Part shown: positions 8,897 to 18,906 of the stretch, in pieces
Numbering within the stretch: position 1 is the first letter of the stretch
How the letters are laid out: the number at the start of each line of letters is the position of its first letter
NCBI RefSeq assembly: GCF_016924145.1
Contig: NZ_JAFFZO010000026.1
Coordinates: forward strand, 1-64,000
DNA from: Amphritea pacifica
GTDB taxonomy: Bacteria; Pseudomonadota; Gammaproteobacteria; Pseudomonadales; Balneatricaceae
Direction: 5' to 3'
Length of the DNA stretch: 64,000 bases
Program-made: the position numbers and the translations under genes
Notes under the pieces: generated by a model
What the model saw: the letters and a program-made list of their open reading frames with translations, nothing else
What the model was told of the DNA's origin: nothing
Databases searched by the model: none

Positions 8897-9397
8897 ATGG
8901 CAAATCACGAACAGAAAGACGGTGACCTGCAAGAGAAACTTGTACAGGTAAACCGTGTTGCCAAAGTAGTTAAGGGTGGTCGTATCTTCGGTTTCACCGC
9001 TTTGACTGTTGTTGGCGACGGTAATGGCCGCGTAGGCTTCGGTCGCGGTAAGGCGCGTGAAGTGCCTGCGGCGATTCAAAAAGCGATGGAGCAAGCGCGT
9101 CGCAATATGATCACAGTTGAGCTGAACGGCACAACTCTGCAGTACCCTATTAAAGCCCGTCACGGTGCTTCTAAAGTGTACATGCAGCCAGCTTCTGAAG
9201 GTACCGGTGTAATCGCCGGTGGTGCAATGCGTGCCGTACTGGAAATCGCTGGTGTTCACAACGTACTGGCTAAGTGCTACGGCTCTACCAACCCAGTCAA
9301 CGTTGTTCGCGCAACTATCAACGGTCTTGCTAGCATGACGTCTCCTGAAGATGTTGCTGCTAAGCGTGGTAAGTCCGTAGAAGACATTCTGGGGTAA
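8897..9397 (+). CDS. rpsE: 30S ribosomal protein S5
   Basis: 166 residues from ATG 8897; a TTG at 8891 is in frame, but AAGGGG (8884-8889) is correctly spaced for the [26 protein letters not shown] and the [21 protein letters not shown] motif identify S5, which shapes the mRNA entry site and decoding fidelity. rpmD follows after 6 bases. Confidence 0.97.
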   Translation: MANHEQKDGDLQEKLVQVNRVAKVVKGGRIFGFTALTVVGDGNGRVGFGRGKAREVPAAIQKAMEQARRNMITVELNGTTLQYPIKARHGASKVYMQPASEGTGVIAGGAMRAVLEIAGVHNVLAKCYGSTNPVNVVRATINGLASMTSPEDVAAKRGKSVEDILG

Positions 9398-9403
9398 TCA
9401 ACG

Positions 9404-9586
9404 ATGGCATCTACTCTCAAGGTAACACTTGTACGCAGCACCATCGGTATCCTGCCTAAGCACAAATTGTGCGTCCAGGGTCTGGGTCTGCGCCGTATCG
9501 GTCACTCCGTTGTTGTGGAAGACACTCCTTCCGTACGCGGTATGATCAACAAAGTTAACTACATGGTTCGTGTAGAAGGCGAATAA
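9404..9586 (+). CDS. rpmD: 50S ribosomal protein L30
   Basis: 60 residues, [32 protein letters not shown], the complete bacterial L30. It starts 6 bases after rpsE and is followed by rplO after 10 bases with an AAGGAG site between them. Confidence 0.97.
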   Translation: MASTLKVTLVRSTIGILPKHKLCVQGLGLRRIGHSVVVEDTPSVRGMINKVNYMVRVEGE

Positions 9587-9596
9587 GGAGTCCGTT

Positions 9597-10031
9597 ATGC
9601 GTCTTAATACACTGAGTCCTGCCGAAGGTTCTAAGCACGCTCCTAAGCGTGTAGGCCGCGGTATTGGTTCCGGCCTGGGTAAAACCGGTGGTCGTGGCCA
9701 TAAGGGTCAGAAATCCCGCTCCGGCGGTTCTGTGAAACCAGGTTTCGAAGGTGGTCAAATGCCACTGCAGCGTCGTCTGCCTAAGTTCGGTTTTACCTCT
9801 CGTCAGGCTGCTTTCGTTGCAGAAATTCGCCTCAACGAGCTGGCTAAGATCGATGCTGAAGTGATCGACCTGGATGCACTGAAAAAAGCGGATATCATCA
9901 AAGACAGCATCAAGCGTGCGCGCGTGATACTGTCCGGTGAAATCACCAAGGCAGTTACCGTTAAAGGTCTTAAAGTGACCAAAGGCGCTCTGGCTGCAAT
10001 TGAAGCTGCAGGCGGAAAAGTCGAGGAATAA
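9597..10031 (+). CDS. rplO: 50S ribosomal protein L15
   Basis: 144 residues, [22 protein letters not shown] start and the glycine-rich [21 protein letters not shown] segment. L15 is a late assembly protein of the large subunit. Its TAA is directly followed by the secY ATG (10032), so translation of the two is probably coupled. Confidence 0.98.
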   Translation: MRLNTLSPAEGSKHAPKRVGRGIGSGLGKTGGRGHKGQKSRSGGSVKPGFEGGQMPLQRRLPKFGFTSRQAAFVAEIRLNELAKIDAEVIDLDALKKADIIKDSIKRARVILSGEITKAVTVKGLKVTKGALAAIEAAGGKVEE

Positions 10032-11360
10032 ATGGCTAAGAAAGGACCAGTACCAGCAGGAAATCAGAACGGCTTAGGCGAGCTTAAATCCCGTCTGCTG
10101 TTTGTTCTGATTGCGATCGTTGTATACCGTATCGGTGCACATATTCCGGTACCTGGTATCAATCCTGATCGTCTGGCAGCACTTTTTGACCAGAACCAGG
10201 GTACCATCCTGAGCATGTTTAACATGTTCTCCGGTGGTGCTCTGGAGCGGATGAGTATTCTTGCGCTGGGTATCATGCCGTACATCTCTGCATCGATTAT
10301 TATGCAGCTGATGACGGTGGTGAGCCCATCACTTGAGCAACTCAAAAAAGAGGGTGAGGCTGGTCGTCGGAAGATCAATCAGTATACTCGTTACGGCACC
10401 GTAATTCTGGCGACTGTTCAGTCGTTCGGTATGGCGGTTGGCCTGGCGAATCAGGGTGTAGCGTTCACTGCAGATGTCAATTTCTACTTCGTAGCGGTTG
10501 TCACTCTGGTGTCCGGTGCCGTATTCCTGATGTGGCTGGGTGAGCAGGTAACTGAGCGGGGTATCGGTAACGGTATTTCGATACTGATCTTCTCTGGTAT
10601 TGTGGCCGGTTTGCCTCGCGCTATCGGTCAGTCCTTTGAATCAGCACGTCAGGGTGACCTGAATATCCTGGCGTTGCTGGCCATCGCTGTGCTGGCGGTT
10701 GCCACTGTTGGTTTTGTAGTGTTTATGGAACGCGGCCAGCGCCGTATCACCATTAACTATGCGAAACGTCAGCAGGGGCGTCGTATGTACGCTGCACAGA
10801 CCAGTCATCTGCCGTTAAAGGTCAACATGGCTGGTGTTATTCCGCCGATCTTCGCTTCAAGCATTTTGCTGTTCCCTGCTTCACTTGGTCAGTGGTTTGG
10901 CCAGACTGATGGCATGGAGCTGCTACAGGATGTCGCACTTGCGCTGGGCCCGGGTCAGCCGCTGTACATCCTGCTGTTTTCGGTATGTATCATCTTCTTC
11001 TGTTACTTCTACACTGCGATTGTTTTCAATCCTAAAGATGTAGCTGATAACCTGAAGAAGTCTGGTGCATTCATCCCGGGTATCCGCCCAGGGGAGCAAT
11101 CTGCTAAGTACATCGATAACGTACTGGGCCGCCTGACACTGTTTGGCGCTCTGTATATCACTGCGGTATCTCTGATGCCCCAGTTCCTGGTTGTGGCCTG
11201 GAATGTACCTTTCTACTTCGGTGGTACGTCACTGCTGATCGTGGTTGTTGTTGTGATGGATTTCATGGCACAAGTACAGTCGCACCTGATGTCCCATCAG
11301 TATGAATCCCTGATGAAGAAGTCGAATCTTAAAGGAGGCGGTGCTGGCCTGCTGCGCTAG
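10032..11360 (+). CDS. secY: Protein translocase subunit SecY
   Basis: 442 residues with ten predicted membrane segments. [18 protein letters not shown] begins the first segment; the plug region and the cytoplasmic loops with [10 protein letters not shown] and [33 protein letters not shown] are conserved. SecY is the pore of the inner-membrane SecYEG channel. Placed at the usual spot at the end of the spc operon, followed by rpmJ. Confidence 0.98.
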   Translation: MAKKGPVPAGNQNGLGELKSRLLFVLIAIVVYRIGAHIPVPGINPDRLAALFDQNQGTILSMFNMFSGGALERMSILALGIMPYISASIIMQLMTVVSPSLEQLKKEGEAGRRKINQYTRYGTVILATVQSFGMAVGLANQGVAFTADVNFYFVAVVTLVSGAVFLMWLGEQVTERGIGNGISILIFSGIVAGLPRAIGQSFESARQGDLNILALLAIAVLAVATVGFVVFMERGQRRITINYAKRQQGRRMYAAQTSHLPLKVNMAGVIPPIFASSILLFPASLGQWFGQTDGMELLQDVALALGPGQPLYILLFSVCIIFFCYFYTAIVFNPKDVADNLKKSGAFIPGIRPGEQSAKYIDNVLGRLTLFGALYITAVSLMPQFLVVAWNVPFYFGGTSLLIVVVVVMDFMAQVQSHLMSHQYESLMKKSNLKGGGAGLLR

Positions 11361-11384
11361 CACTCCTGCTATTTGGAGTTGATC

Positions 11385-11501
11385 ATGAAAGTACGTGCAT
11401 CTGTTAAGAAAATCTGCCGTAACTGCAAGATCGTACGTCGTAACGGTACTCTGCGGGTTATCTGCAAAGTTGAACCACGACACAAGCAGCGCCAGGGTTA
11501 A
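11385..11501 (+). CDS. rpmJ: 50S ribosomal protein L36 (zinc-ribbon form)
   Basis: 38 residues from ATG 11385 to TAA 11501: [19 protein letters not shown] followed by [19 protein letters not shown]. The Cys-x2-Cys, Cys and His positions form the zinc ribbon of the C+ type L36. TTGGAG lies 8 bases upstream. It closes the spc operon between secY and the alpha-operon promoter. Confidence 0.96.
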   Translation: MKVRASVKKICRNCKIVRRNGTLRVICKVEPRHKQRQG

Positions 11502-11536
11502 TTAACGCCTGGTCTGGGAGTGGTTGGCGCGAAGCC

Positions 11537-11565
11537 TTGATTTATTTTTGATCAAAGTGTAGAAT
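11537..11565 (+). promoter_or_regulatory. Sigma70 promoter of the alpha operon
   Basis: TTGATT (11537-11542), 17-base spacer, TAGAAT (11560-11565), followed by the GC-rich discriminator CTCGCGCC. The start is predicted near 11572. The same discriminator follows the rplU -10 box. Confidence 0.8.
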
Positions 11566-11592
11566 CTCGCGCCTTCCATTAATAGAAGAATT

Positions 11593-11620
11593 TGCAGTAC
11601 CTGTGAAAAGCACAGGTGCA
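11593..11620 (+). promoter_or_regulatory. Alpha operon leader hairpin (candidate S4 target)
   Basis: ACCTGTG (11599-11605), loop AAAAG, CACAGGT (11611-11617): a perfect 7-bp stem that flanking TGC/GCA can extend. It lies about 25 bases before rpsM, in the position where E. coli has the S4-binding pseudoknot. The pseudoknot itself was not verified. Confidence 0.45.
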
Positions 11621-11644
11621 TGCTAATGAGTTGGAGTAAATTGA

Positions 11645-12001
11645 ATGGCCCGTATAGCTGGCGTCAATATTCCTGACAATAAGCATGCGGTAATTTCATT
11701 GACTTACATCTTCGGAATTGGCCGCACTACAGCGAAGGACCTCTGCGCTACTTGTGGGATTGCAGAATCCACTAAGATTGCAGATTTGTCAGAAGAACAA
11801 CTGGACATCGTCCGTGGCGAAGTTGCCAAGATGACAGTTGAAGGCGATCTTCGCCGTGAAGTATCCATGAACATCAAGCGCTTGATGGATCTGGGCTGTT
11901 ATCGTGGTCTGCGGCATCGCCGTAGTCTGCCTCTTCGTGGTCAGCGCACTAAGACTAATGCGCGTACCCGTAAGGGCCCACGTAAGCCAATCCGTAAGTA
12001 A
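11645..12001 (+). CDS. rpsM: 30S ribosomal protein S13
   Basis: 118 residues, [26 protein letters not shown] start; [29 protein letters not shown] near the end is the basic tail that touches the P-site tRNA. First gene of the alpha operon behind its own promoter. GGAGTAAATT precedes the ATG. Confidence 0.98.
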   Translation: MARIAGVNIPDNKHAVISLTYIFGIGRTTAKDLCATCGIAESTKIADLSEEQLDIVRGEVAKMTVEGDLRREVSMNIKRLMDLGCYRGLRHRRSLPLRGQRTKTNARTRKGPRKPIRK

Positions 12002-12025
12002 TGGTAAGCGATAGGAATTTCCAGT

Positions 12026-12415
12026 ATGGCTAAGCCAGGTAATCGCACACGTAAAAAGGTTAAAAAGCAGGTTGTTGACGGATTCGCTCACATCCACGCT
12101 TCATTTAACAACACGATCATTACTATTACTGATCGTCAGGGCAATACCCTGAGTTGGGCAACCGCAGGCGGCTCCGGCTTCCGTGGTTCTCGTAAGAGTA
12201 CACCCTTCGCGGCACAGGTTGCAGCGGAACGTGCAGGTGTAGCTGCTCAAGAGTATGGTCTAAAGAATTTAGACGTTTTTGTTAAGGGCCCAGGCCCAGG
12301 CCGTGAATCCGCTGTACGTGCATTGAATGCATGTGGATACAAGGTTAACAACATCACGGACGTAACACCGATTCCTCACAACGGTTGTCGTCCACCGAAG
12401 AAACGTCGCGTTTAA
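12026..12415 (+). CDS. rpsK: 30S ribosomal protein S11
   Basis: 129 residues. [20 protein letters not shown] and [21 protein letters not shown] then [18 protein letters not shown] are the classic S11 motifs. S11 lies on the platform near the mRNA exit and binds the S18-S21 region. AGGAATTT site before the start. Confidence 0.98.
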   Translation: MAKPGNRTRKKVKKQVVDGFAHIHASFNNTIITITDRQGNTLSWATAGGSGFRGSRKSTPFAAQVAAERAGVAAQEYGLKNLDVFVKGPGPGRESAVRALNACGYKVNNITDVTPIPHNGCRPPKKRRV

Positions 12416-12433
12416 TCCGGAGACAGTAATAAT

Positions 12434-13054
12434 ATGGCTCGTTATTTAGGACCAACATGTAAGCTGTCTCGCCGTGAAGGTACCGACCTTTTCCTGAAGA
12501 GCGGTGTTCGTGCTCTGGACAGTAAGTGTAAAGCTGAAAATGTTCCAGGTGTACATGGCGCTCGTCGTGGTCGTTTGTCTGATTACGGTTTACAGCTTCG
12601 TGAAAAACAGAAAGTTCGTCGTACCTACGGCGTGCTTGAAAAGCAATTCCGCAGCTACTACAAGGAAGCTGCCCGTCGCTCTGGAGCGACTGGTACTAAC
12701 CTGCTTCAGTTGCTGGAAGGGCGTCTAGACAATGTTGTCTATCGTATGGGATTTGGATCTACCCGTGCTGAAGCACGTCAGGTAGTTTCTCATCGCCAGA
12801 TTACAGTTAACGGTCAGTCCGTGAACGTTCCCTCTTACCAGGTGCAAGCTGGTGATGTGGTTGCCGTTCGTGAAAAGTCTAAGACTCAGCTGCGCATCAA
12901 ACACGCACTTGAGCTGGCTTCTCAGCGCACCTCTGTTGAATGGGTAGAAGTTGATGCTGCTAAGATGGAAGGTACTTTCAAGTCCCTGCCAGAGCGTAGC
13001 GATCTGTCTGCTGATATCAACGAGCAGCTGATTGTCGAACTGTACTCTAAGTAA
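12434..13054 (+). CDS. rpsD: 30S ribosomal protein S4
   Basis: 206 residues. The N-terminal [23 protein letters not shown] and the S4 RNA-binding domain around residues 95-160 ([31 protein letters not shown]) are intact. S4 starts small-subunit assembly and in E. coli represses the alpha operon by binding the leader ahead of rpsM. Confidence 0.98.
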   Translation: MARYLGPTCKLSRREGTDLFLKSGVRALDSKCKAENVPGVHGARRGRLSDYGLQLREKQKVRRTYGVLEKQFRSYYKEAARRSGATGTNLLQLLEGRLDNVVYRMGFGSTRAEARQVVSHRQITVNGQSVNVPSYQVQAGDVVAVREKSKTQLRIKHALELASQRTSVEWVEVDAAKMEGTFKSLPERSDLSADINEQLIVELYSK

Positions 13055-13080
13055 ATATTGACTTCTTAATTGGTGGAACT

Positions 13081-14085
13081 ATGCAGCGTTCAGTAAACGA
13101 GTTTCTAAGTCCCCGTCACATCGACGTTCAGGAAATTAGTGCAACTCGTGCAAAAGTTACTTTGGAACCACTGGAGCGCGGTTTTGGCCATACGCTGGGT
13201 AATGCGCTACGCCGTATCCTTCTCTCTTCTATGCCTGGCTGTGCCATCACTGAAGTAGAGATCGAGGGTGTATTGCATGAGTACAGCACCATCGAGGGTG
13301 TGCAGGAGGACGTTATTGAAATCCTGCTCAACCTGAAAGGTGTTGCAGTCGCGCTGCACAATGGTGACGAAGCAACCCTGACTCTGTCTAAGAGCGAAGC
13401 GGGTCCTGTTACAGCAGCTGATATTCAGCTGAATCAGGACGTTGAAATCGCGAATCCAGAGCATGTCATCGCTCACCTGAGCGAAGGTGCAAGCCTTAAC
13501 ATGCAACTGAAGATCGTGCGTGGTCGTGGCTATGTGCCAGCTGATGCGCGTGTATCTGATGAAGACGAGTCACGGACCATCGGTCGCCTGCAACTCGATG
13601 CTACCTACAGCCCGGTTCGCCTGGTTTCGTATGTGGTTGAAAGCGCACGTGTTGAACAGCGTACTGACTTAGATAAGTTGGTTATTGACATTGAATCCAA
13701 TGGTACTATCGATCCGGAAGAGTGCATCCGTCGTGCTGCAACAATTCTGCAGCAGCAACTGGCTGTATTCGTAGATCTGGAAGGTGGTAAGGATCAGGTT
13801 AACGATGAACCGGAAGAACCAGAGATCGATCCGATCCTGCTGCGTCCGGTTGATGATCTGGAGCTGACTGTACGTTCCGCCAACTGTCTGAAGGCAGAGC
13901 AGATCTACTATATCGGTGATCTGATTCAGCGTACCGAAGTAGAACTGCTTAAGACTCCGAACCTGGGTAAGAAATCGCTGACCGAGATCAAGGACGTTTT
14001 GGCGTCTAAAGGTCTGTCGCTTGGTATGCGCCTGGAAAATTGGCCACCGGCGAGCATCAGAAACGACGATAAAGTCGCTTCCTGA
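13081..14085 (+). CDS. rpoA: RNA polymerase alpha subunit
   Basis: 334 residues. The N-terminal dimerisation domain carries [26 protein letters not shown]; the C-terminal domain, which binds UP elements and activators, has [37 protein letters not shown]. The two are joined by an acidic linker (EPEEPEIDP). TGGTGGAACT precedes the start. The operon order rpsD-rpoA-rplQ is standard. Confidence 0.98.
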   Translation: MQRSVNEFLSPRHIDVQEISATRAKVTLEPLERGFGHTLGNALRRILLSSMPGCAITEVEIEGVLHEYSTIEGVQEDVIEILLNLKGVAVALHNGDEATLTLSKSEAGPVTAADIQLNQDVEIANPEHVIAHLSEGASLNMQLKIVRGRGYVPADARVSDEDESRTIGRLQLDATYSPVRLVSYVVESARVEQRTDLDKLVIDIESNGTIDPEECIRRAATILQQQLAVFVDLEGGKDQVNDEPEEPEIDPILLRPVDDLELTVRSANCLKAEQIYYIGDLIQRTEVELLKTPNLGKKSLTEIKDVLASKGLSLGMRLENWPPASIRNDDKVAS

Positions 14086-14125
14086 TCTGCGGTTTTAAAC
14101 CTAACAGTTTGGCAAGGATAAAAAG

Positions 14126-14518
14126 ATGCGTCATCGTAAATCAGGTCGCCACTTTAATCGTACAAGTGCGCACCGTAAAGCAATGTTCAAGAACATGGCT
14201 GTCAGCCTGTTCGAACATGAGCTCATCAAGACCACGCTGCCTAAAGCTAAAGAGCTGCGTCGTGTTGCTGAGCCTCTGATCACACTGGCAAAAGTAGACT
14301 CGGTTGCAAACCGTCGTCTGGCCTTTGCCCGTACCCGCAGCAAAGAAGCTGTCGGAAAACTGTTTAACGAACTGGGTCCTCGCTACGAAGGTCGTCCGGG
14401 CGGTTATGTTCGCATTCTGAAATGTGGCTTCCGTGCAGGTGACAACGCGCCGATGGCTTACGTTGAACTGGTTGACCGTCCAGCTGATGCTGTAGCGGTA
14501 GAAGATTCAGAAGATTAA
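14126..14518 (+). CDS. rplQ: 50S ribosomal protein L17
   Basis: 130 residues, [25 protein letters not shown] start, with [29 protein letters not shown] near the end. The acidic tail (AVEDSED) is short. Last gene of the alpha operon, followed 17 bases later by a strong terminator. Confidence 0.98.
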   Translation: MRHRKSGRHFNRTSAHRKAMFKNMAVSLFEHELIKTTLPKAKELRRVAEPLITLAKVDSVANRRLAFARTRSKEAVGKLFNELGPRYEGRPGGYVRILKCGFRAGDNAPMAYVELVDRPADAVAVEDSED

Positions 14519-14534
14519 TCTCTTCGACTCTCAC

Positions 14535-14563
14535 AAAAACCCGGCTTTGGCCGGGTTTTTTTT
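14535..14563 (+). terminator. Terminator of the alpha operon
   Basis: CCCGGC (14540-14545), loop TTTG, GCCGGG (14550-14555), with A5 before and T8 after. Confidence 0.95.
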
Positions 14564-14596
14564 GCCTGGAAAACGGGCTCAAAAACACCCGCAGAC

Positions 14597-14708
14597 CGCG
14601 CCTGCGGCGCTCGCTAGAACGGATAAAAGCAGAACGCACCTGCGGTGCTGGCAAGAACGGAAGCTACGCTTCCTGCTAGTGGTTAGACGTCCCTTCGGGA
14701 CTTGCTGG
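14597..14708. repeat. Palindromic mini-repeat cluster, left arm (four units)
   Basis: Four successive units, each a 5-6 bp stem with a 3-base loop followed by a TnGCTAG-like linker: GCGCC-TGC-GGCGC + TCGCTAGAACG (14598-14621); GCACC-TGC-GGTGC + TGGCAAGAACG (14636-14659); GGAAGC-TAC-GCTTCC + TGCTAGTGG (14659-14682); GTCCC-TTC-GGGAC + TTGCTGG (14689-14708). Stem sequences differ but pairing is always kept. Confidence 0.75.
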
Positions 14709-14738
14709 GAAATCCGTAATACTTTGTCTCGATTATTA

Positions 14739-14772
14739 CTAAAAAAGGCCGATGCACAAAACATCAGCCTTT
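14739..14772 (-). terminator. Terminator of uvrA, between the two repeat arms
   Basis: Read on the minus strand: GGCTGATG, 7-base loop, CATCGGCC, then six T. All eight pairs form (one G-T wobble). It lies about 110 bases beyond the uvrA stop, so the right-hand repeats would be transcribed as the uvrA 3' untranslated region. Confidence 0.75.
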
Positions 14773-14794
14773 CTGCTCTTCACGTTTTTTCGAG

Positions 14795-14891
14795 CCACTA
14801 GCAAGCGGCGCAGCCGCGTCTAGCGAGTCGCGAAGCGACGTTCTAGCAACTTCTCTGCTTTTATCCCGCGCAGCGACGTTCTAGCAACTTC
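14795..14891. repeat. Palindromic mini-repeat cluster, right arm (inverted units, overlapping the uvrA stop)
   Basis: The same units in opposite orientation: CCACTAGCAA + GCGGC-GCA-GCCGC (14795-14817); GTCTAGCGA + GTCGC-GAA-GCGAC (14818-14839); GTTCTAGCAACTTC (14840-14853); then CGC-GCA-GCG and a second GTTCTAGCAACTTC (14867-14891). The last copy contains the uvrA stop codon (14881-14883 on the minus strand). Confidence 0.75.
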
Positions 14892-17715
14892 TTTGTTTTT
14901 CAAGCAACGGCTTAAGAAACTGCCCGGTATACGATCCTGCAATATCTGCAACCGCTTCCGGCGTACCGGTGGCGATGATCTGTCCGCCGCGGGTGCCGCC
15001 TTCCGGACCAAGGTCGACGATCCAGTCGGCGGTTTTAATCACATCCAGGTTGTGTTCGATAACCACGATTGTATTACCGTGATCCCGTAGACGATAGAGG
15101 ACATTCAACAGTTGCTGGATATCGTAGAAGTGCAGGCCGGTGGTCGGTTCGTCGAGGATATAGAGGGTTTTACCGGTGTCCCGTTTGCTCAGTTCTTTGG
15201 CCAGTTTCACCCGCTGTGCTTCACCGCCAGATAGGGTGGTGGCCGCTTGTCCCAGACGGATATAGGAGAGACCTACATCAATCAGGGTTTGCAGGCGGCG
15301 GGCGAGGGCAGGGATGGCGTCGAAAAACTCACGACCATCTTCAACGGTCATCTCCAGTACCTCATGGATACTTTTGCCTTTGTATTTAACTTCCAGGGTT
15401 TCCCGGTTGTAACGCTTGCCCTTGCAGACGTCACAGGGGACATAGATGTCCGGCAGGAAATGCATCTCCACCTTGATCACTCCGTCGCCCTGACAGGCCT
15501 CACAGCGGCCGCCTTTAACGTTAAAGCTGAAGCGTCCCGGTTTATAACCGCGGGAACGGGCTTCCTGAGTGCCGGCAAACAGTTCACGGATTGGGGTAAA
15601 GATACCGGTGTAGGTGGCCGGGTTTGACCGGGGTGTCCGGCCTATCGGGCTCTGATCGATATCGATCACCTTGTCCAGTAACTCCATCCCTTTCAGTTCT
15701 TTATAAGGGGCGGCATCCAGAGTCGTGGCGCCATTCAGCTCGGTGGCTGCAATCGGATAGAGGGTGCCGTTGATCAGGGTGGATTTACCTGAGCCAGAAA
15801 CACCGGTGACACAGGTTAACAGTCCCAGCGGGATATCCAGATTGACGCTGTTAAGGTTGTTGCCAGTGGCACCATGCAGCTGTAACCAGCGACCATCCGG
15901 TTGATGGCGCTCAACCGGCACTTCAATCCGGCGTCGACCCGACAGATAGTCGGCGGTCATCGATTCGCTGCACTGCATCAGCTCCGCCGGTGTGCCCTGG
16001 GCGATAATCTCGCCACCATGCACACCTGCACCGGGGCCGATATCGATAACGTAGTCCGCCAGACGGATGGCATCCTCATCATGCTCCACCACGATGACGG
16101 TATTACCCAGATCCCGCAGGTGGATCAGTGTTTTCAAAAGCCGGTCATTGTCCCGCTGATGCAGGCCGATTGAGGGCTCATCGAGAATATACATGACGCC
16201 CACAAGGCCGGCACCGATCTGACTGGCCAGTCTGATACGCTGGGCCTCACCACCCGACAGGGTTTCGGCACTGCGTTCCAGCGACAGGTAATCAAGACCC
16301 ACATTGACGAGAAACTCCAGTCGCAAACGGATCTCTTTGAGAATTTTCTCAGCGATCTCTCCCTGCTTGCCGGTCAGATGGAGGTTATCGAAGTAATCAC
16401 AGCTATCACCAATGGAAAGACGTACCAGTTCCGGCAGGGTTTTCTCATCAATATACACATGGCGTGCATCGCGTCTCAGTCGGCTACCATCACAGGCGGG
16501 GCACTCCTGCATATTGATATATTTGGCCAGATCTTCACGCACCATATCGGATTCTGTCTCGCGATAGCGGCGTGAGAGGTTGTTCAGTACTCCTTCAAAG
16601 GGGTGAGATTTGCTGATCACATCGCCACGGTCATTGAGGTAACGGAAGGCGATATTATCCTTTCCGCTGCCTTCCAGAATCATCTTTTGCTGTTTGGCCG
16701 TCAGCTCCCGGAACGGTGTGTCCATATTAAAGCCATAATGCTCGGCCACCGCTTTGAGTTGCTGAAAATAATAGAGTGCCCGGCGATCCCAGCCTCTGAT
16801 AGCCCCTTCGGACAGTGTCAGAGAGTCATCGGAAACGACTTTCCTGGGGTCAAAAAATTGCTTCACGCCTAAACCGTCACAGGATGAACAGGCACCGTGA
16901 GGGTTGTTGAACGAGAACATCCGGGGTTCCAGTTCCTGAATACTGTGGCCACACTTGGGGCAGGCAAAGCGGGCAGAGAATACCAGTTCTTCTCCATCGC
17001 CATCCATATAGCTGATGGTGGCGATGCCGTCGGTCATCGCCAGGGCGGTTTCAAACGATTCCGCCAGGCGGATCTGCAGATCATCGCGCACCTTAAAGCG
17101 GTCAACCACCGCTTCAATATGGTGTTTTTTATTCTTATCCAGTTCCGGGATGCTATCGATATCACAGACGATGCCGTTGACACGGACGCGGACAAAACCC
17201 TGAGCTCGCAGTTCACTGATAGTGTGTAAGTGCTCACCTTTGCGCCCCTGAATCACCGGAGCCAGCAGCATTAGTTTGGTGCCTTCCGGTAGCGCAAGAA
17301 CCTGGTCGACCATCTGACTGACAGTTTGTGCTGCTAATGGCAGATCGTGATCCGGGCAGCGGGGCTCACCGGCTCGGGCAAACAGCAGACGCAGGTAATC
17401 GTAGATCTCGGTAATGGTGCCCACGGTGGAGCGGGGGTTGTGGGAGGTGGATTTCTGTTCGATTGAGATGGCGGGTGAGAGCCCCTCAATATGATCGACA
17501 TCGGGTTTTTCCATCATTGACAGGAACTGACGGGCATAGGTCGAGAGCGATTCAACATAACGGCGCTGGCCTTCAGCGTAGAGCGTATCGAATGCCAGTG
17601 ACGATTTACCCGAGCCGGACAGCCCGGTAATAACAACCAGCTTATCCCGGGGGATCTCAAGGTCGATATTTTTCAGGTTGTGTGTTCTCGCGCCGCGAAC
17701 CACTATCTTGTCCAT
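14881..17715 (-). CDS. uvrA: UvrABC system protein A (excinuclease ATPase subunit)
   Basis: 944 residues from ATG 17715 ([20 protein letters not shown]). An upstream in-frame start would add 20 residues with no similarity to the family start. UvrA finds bulky DNA lesions and loads UvrB. Two ABC ATPase modules are visible ([19 protein letters not shown] and [15 protein letters not shown], each with an LSGGEAQR signature). Zinc-binding CxxC pairs occur in [15 protein letters not shown] and [15 protein letters not shown]. Divergent from ssb, as in E. coli. The last codons and the stop fall in a repeat unit, so the extreme C-terminus (EKQRSC) is repeat-derived. Confidence 0.97.
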   Translation of the reverse strand: MDKIVVRGARTHNLKNIDLEIPRDKLVVITGLSGSGKSSLAFDTLYAEGQRRYVESLSTYARQFLSMMEKPDVDHIEGLSPAISIEQKSTSHNPRSTVGTITEIYDYLRLLFARAGEPRCPDHDLPLAAQTVSQMVDQVLALPEGTKLMLLAPVIQGRKGEHLHTISELRAQGFVRVRVNGIVCDIDSIPELDKNKKHHIEAVVDRFKVRDDLQIRLAESFETALAMTDGIATISYMDGDGEELVFSARFACPKCGHSIQELEPRMFSFNNPHGACSSCDGLGVKQFFDPRKVVSDDSLTLSEGAIRGWDRRALYYFQQLKAVAEHYGFNMDTPFRELTAKQQKMILEGSGKDNIAFRYLNDRGDVISKSHPFEGVLNNLSRRYRETESDMVREDLAKYINMQECPACDGSRLRRDARHVYIDEKTLPELVRLSIGDSCDYFDNLHLTGKQGEIAEKILKEIRLRLEFLVNVGLDYLSLERSAETLSGGEAQRIRLASQIGAGLVGVMYILDEPSIGLHQRDNDRLLKTLIHLRDLGNTVIVVEHDEDAIRLADYVIDIGPGAGVHGGEIIAQGTPAELMQCSESMTADYLSGRRRIEVPVERHQPDGRWLQLHGATGNNLNSVNLDIPLGLLTCVTGVSGSGKSTLINGTLYPIAATELNGATTLDAAPYKELKGMELLDKVIDIDQSPIGRTPRSNPATYTGIFTPIRELFAGTQEARSRGYKPGRFSFNVKGGRCEACQGDGVIKVEMHFLPDIYVPCDVCKGKRYNRETLEVKYKGKSIHEVLEMTVEDGREFFDAIPALARRLQTLIDVGLSYIRLGQAATTLSGGEAQRVKLAKELSKRDTGKTLYILDEPTTGLHFYDIQQLLNVLYRLRDHGNTIVVIEHNLDVIKTADWIVDLGPEGGTRGGQIIATGTPEAVADIAGSYTGQFLKPLLEKQRSC

Positions 17716-17820
17716 CGTTGTTTCCGTGTCCAATGCAAAAGCACAAGTATAAAGAGTTATGCCGGCCGCCAACACCTGATCTGAAGATATTTTCCGTGGT
17801 TATTTATGATATGCTTTACC

Positions 17821-17832
17821 CCAATGCATTGG
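17821..17832. promoter_or_regulatory. 12-bp perfect palindrome between uvrA and ssb
   Basis: CCAATGCATTGG is fully self-complementary and sits in the shared uvrA/ssb upstream region, flanked almost symmetrically by TTTAC and GTAAA. It could be an operator. It does not match the CTG-N10-CAG LexA consensus. Confidence 0.4.
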
Positions 17833-17887
17833 CTGTAAAAAATGTGCAGCAACCGTTGCGAAAAGTTAAAGAAAATTGGAGAAATCA

Positions 17888-18433
17888 ATGGCACGCGGTG
17901 TTAATAAAGTCATCCTGATTGGTAACCTGGGCAATGAGCCTGAAACAAAATATATGCCCAGTGGCAATGCGGTGACCAATATCACGGTGGCGACCTCTGA
18001 GTCATGGAAAGATAAGCAGACCGGTCAGCAGCAGGAACGGACCGAATGGCACCGGGTGGTATTTTTTAACCGTCTGGCGGAGATCGCCGGGGAATACCTG
18101 CATAAAGGGTCTAAGGTGTATCTGGAAGGTTCACTGCGCACCCGTAAATGGCAGGACCAGCAGGGCCAGGATCGTTACACGACTGAGATTGTTGCCAGTG
18201 AGATGCAGATGCTGGATGGCCGTTCTGATGGTGGCAGCGGTGGTTATCAACAGCCTCAGGCGGGAGGCTATCAGCAAGCGCCGCAACAGGCGCCACAGCA
18301 GAACTATCAGCCACAGCAGGCGCCGCAACAAAATTATCAGCAACCGCAGCAGCCGCCACAACAACCACGGCAGAATCCTGCACCGCAGCCTGCTCCGGGG
18401 CTGGATGATTTTGATGATGACATCCCGTTCTGA
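17888..18433 (+). CDS. ssb: Single-stranded DNA-binding protein
   Basis: 181 residues from ATG 17888 ([19 protein letters not shown]); an upstream ATG at 17876 lacks family support and TTGGAG suits 17888. The OB fold occupies about residues 1-110 ([25 protein letters not shown]). A Gln/Pro-rich linker with repeated QQAPQQNY units follows, and the C-terminal tip DDFDDDIPF recruits repair proteins. It has its own terminator. Divergent from uvrA. Confidence 0.98.
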   Translation: MARGVNKVILIGNLGNEPETKYMPSGNAVTNITVATSESWKDKQTGQQQERTEWHRVVFFNRLAEIAGEYLHKGSKVYLEGSLRTRKWQDQQGQDRYTTEIVASEMQMLDGRSDGGSGGYQQPQAGGYQQAPQQAPQQNYQPQQAPQQNYQQPQQPPQQPRQNPAPQPAPGLDDFDDDIPF

Positions 18434-18453
18434 CGTCGGCACGGCTATAACAG

Positions 18454-18478
18454 AAAACCCGCATTTGCGGGTTTTTTT
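18454..18478 (+). terminator. Terminator of ssb
   Basis: CCCGC (18458-18462), loop ATTT, GCGGG (18467-18471), followed by seven T. Confidence 0.92.
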
Positions 18479-18521
18479 CTCGGTGATCTCGGTGGAGAAT
18501 ACGGGTGTGAAAAGAGGCTCT

Positions 18522-18552
18522 ACCACAGAGAACACAGAGAGCACCGAGGAAG
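18522..18552. repeat. ACAGAG-type degenerate intergenic repeat
   Basis: CCACAGAGAACACAGAGAGC followed by ACCGAGGAAG is an internally periodic, purine-rich tract. Very similar ACCACAGAG...ACAGAG tracts are familiar from intergenic regions of many proteobacteria. No coding frame fits. The rest of the 470-base gap (18479-18906) holds no recognisable gene apart from a terminator at 18670-18702. Confidence 0.45.
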
Positions 18553-18669
18553 AGATAGAGCCGAGGAAAAAATCTTTGCTGCGTGCATTGGCCCCATCAG
18601 CGCGCCCGTTGGCAGGAACGGATCACTCGGGCTGAAGCCAACTGCACGGCCTGCTGGCGGAACGGCACA

Positions 18670-18702
18670 AAGAAAAAGGCCAGCGCCATTCGACACTGGC
18701 CT
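18670..18702 (-). terminator. Terminator for the TerB-like gene
   Basis: On the minus strand AGGCCAG, 12-base loop, CTGGCCT, then a T-rich run (TTTTCTTTG). It is more than 200 bases beyond the gene's stop. Confidence 0.6.
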
Positions 18703-18906
18703 GATTATCAATAAAAGAGTGACCTATAAATCTGGTTGATTTTCGTCCGGCACTTTCTGTACCAGGCTGATATACCCCGACTATTAGTTTCTTGAGGTCA
18801 GGGATGGCCCGATTACCCAGGGCGGGCTGCCCGGAATGCCTCAGCATGTGACTCTGCGTGGAAATAATCGACAGGGATGCTTCTTTGCAGAAGAGGGCCT
18901 AGGGCC

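Noticed and set aside
14597-14891. Integron attC sites or a CRISPR array
   Set aside because: The units are too short and irregular, have no regular spacers and lack the attC core GTTRRRY arrangement; no integrase or cas gene is nearby.
14881-17775. A 20-residue longer UvrA
   Set aside because: The added residues do not match the family start, and the protein from ATG 17715 has the usual length.
17833-17849. A LexA-box-like sequence upstream of ssb
   Set aside because: CTG and CAG are separated by 11 bases, not 10, and the centre does not fit the consensus.
18111-18544. Minus-strand open frames opposite the ssb linker
   Set aside because: They arise from the Gln/Pro repeat codons of ssb read in reverse and show no family pattern.
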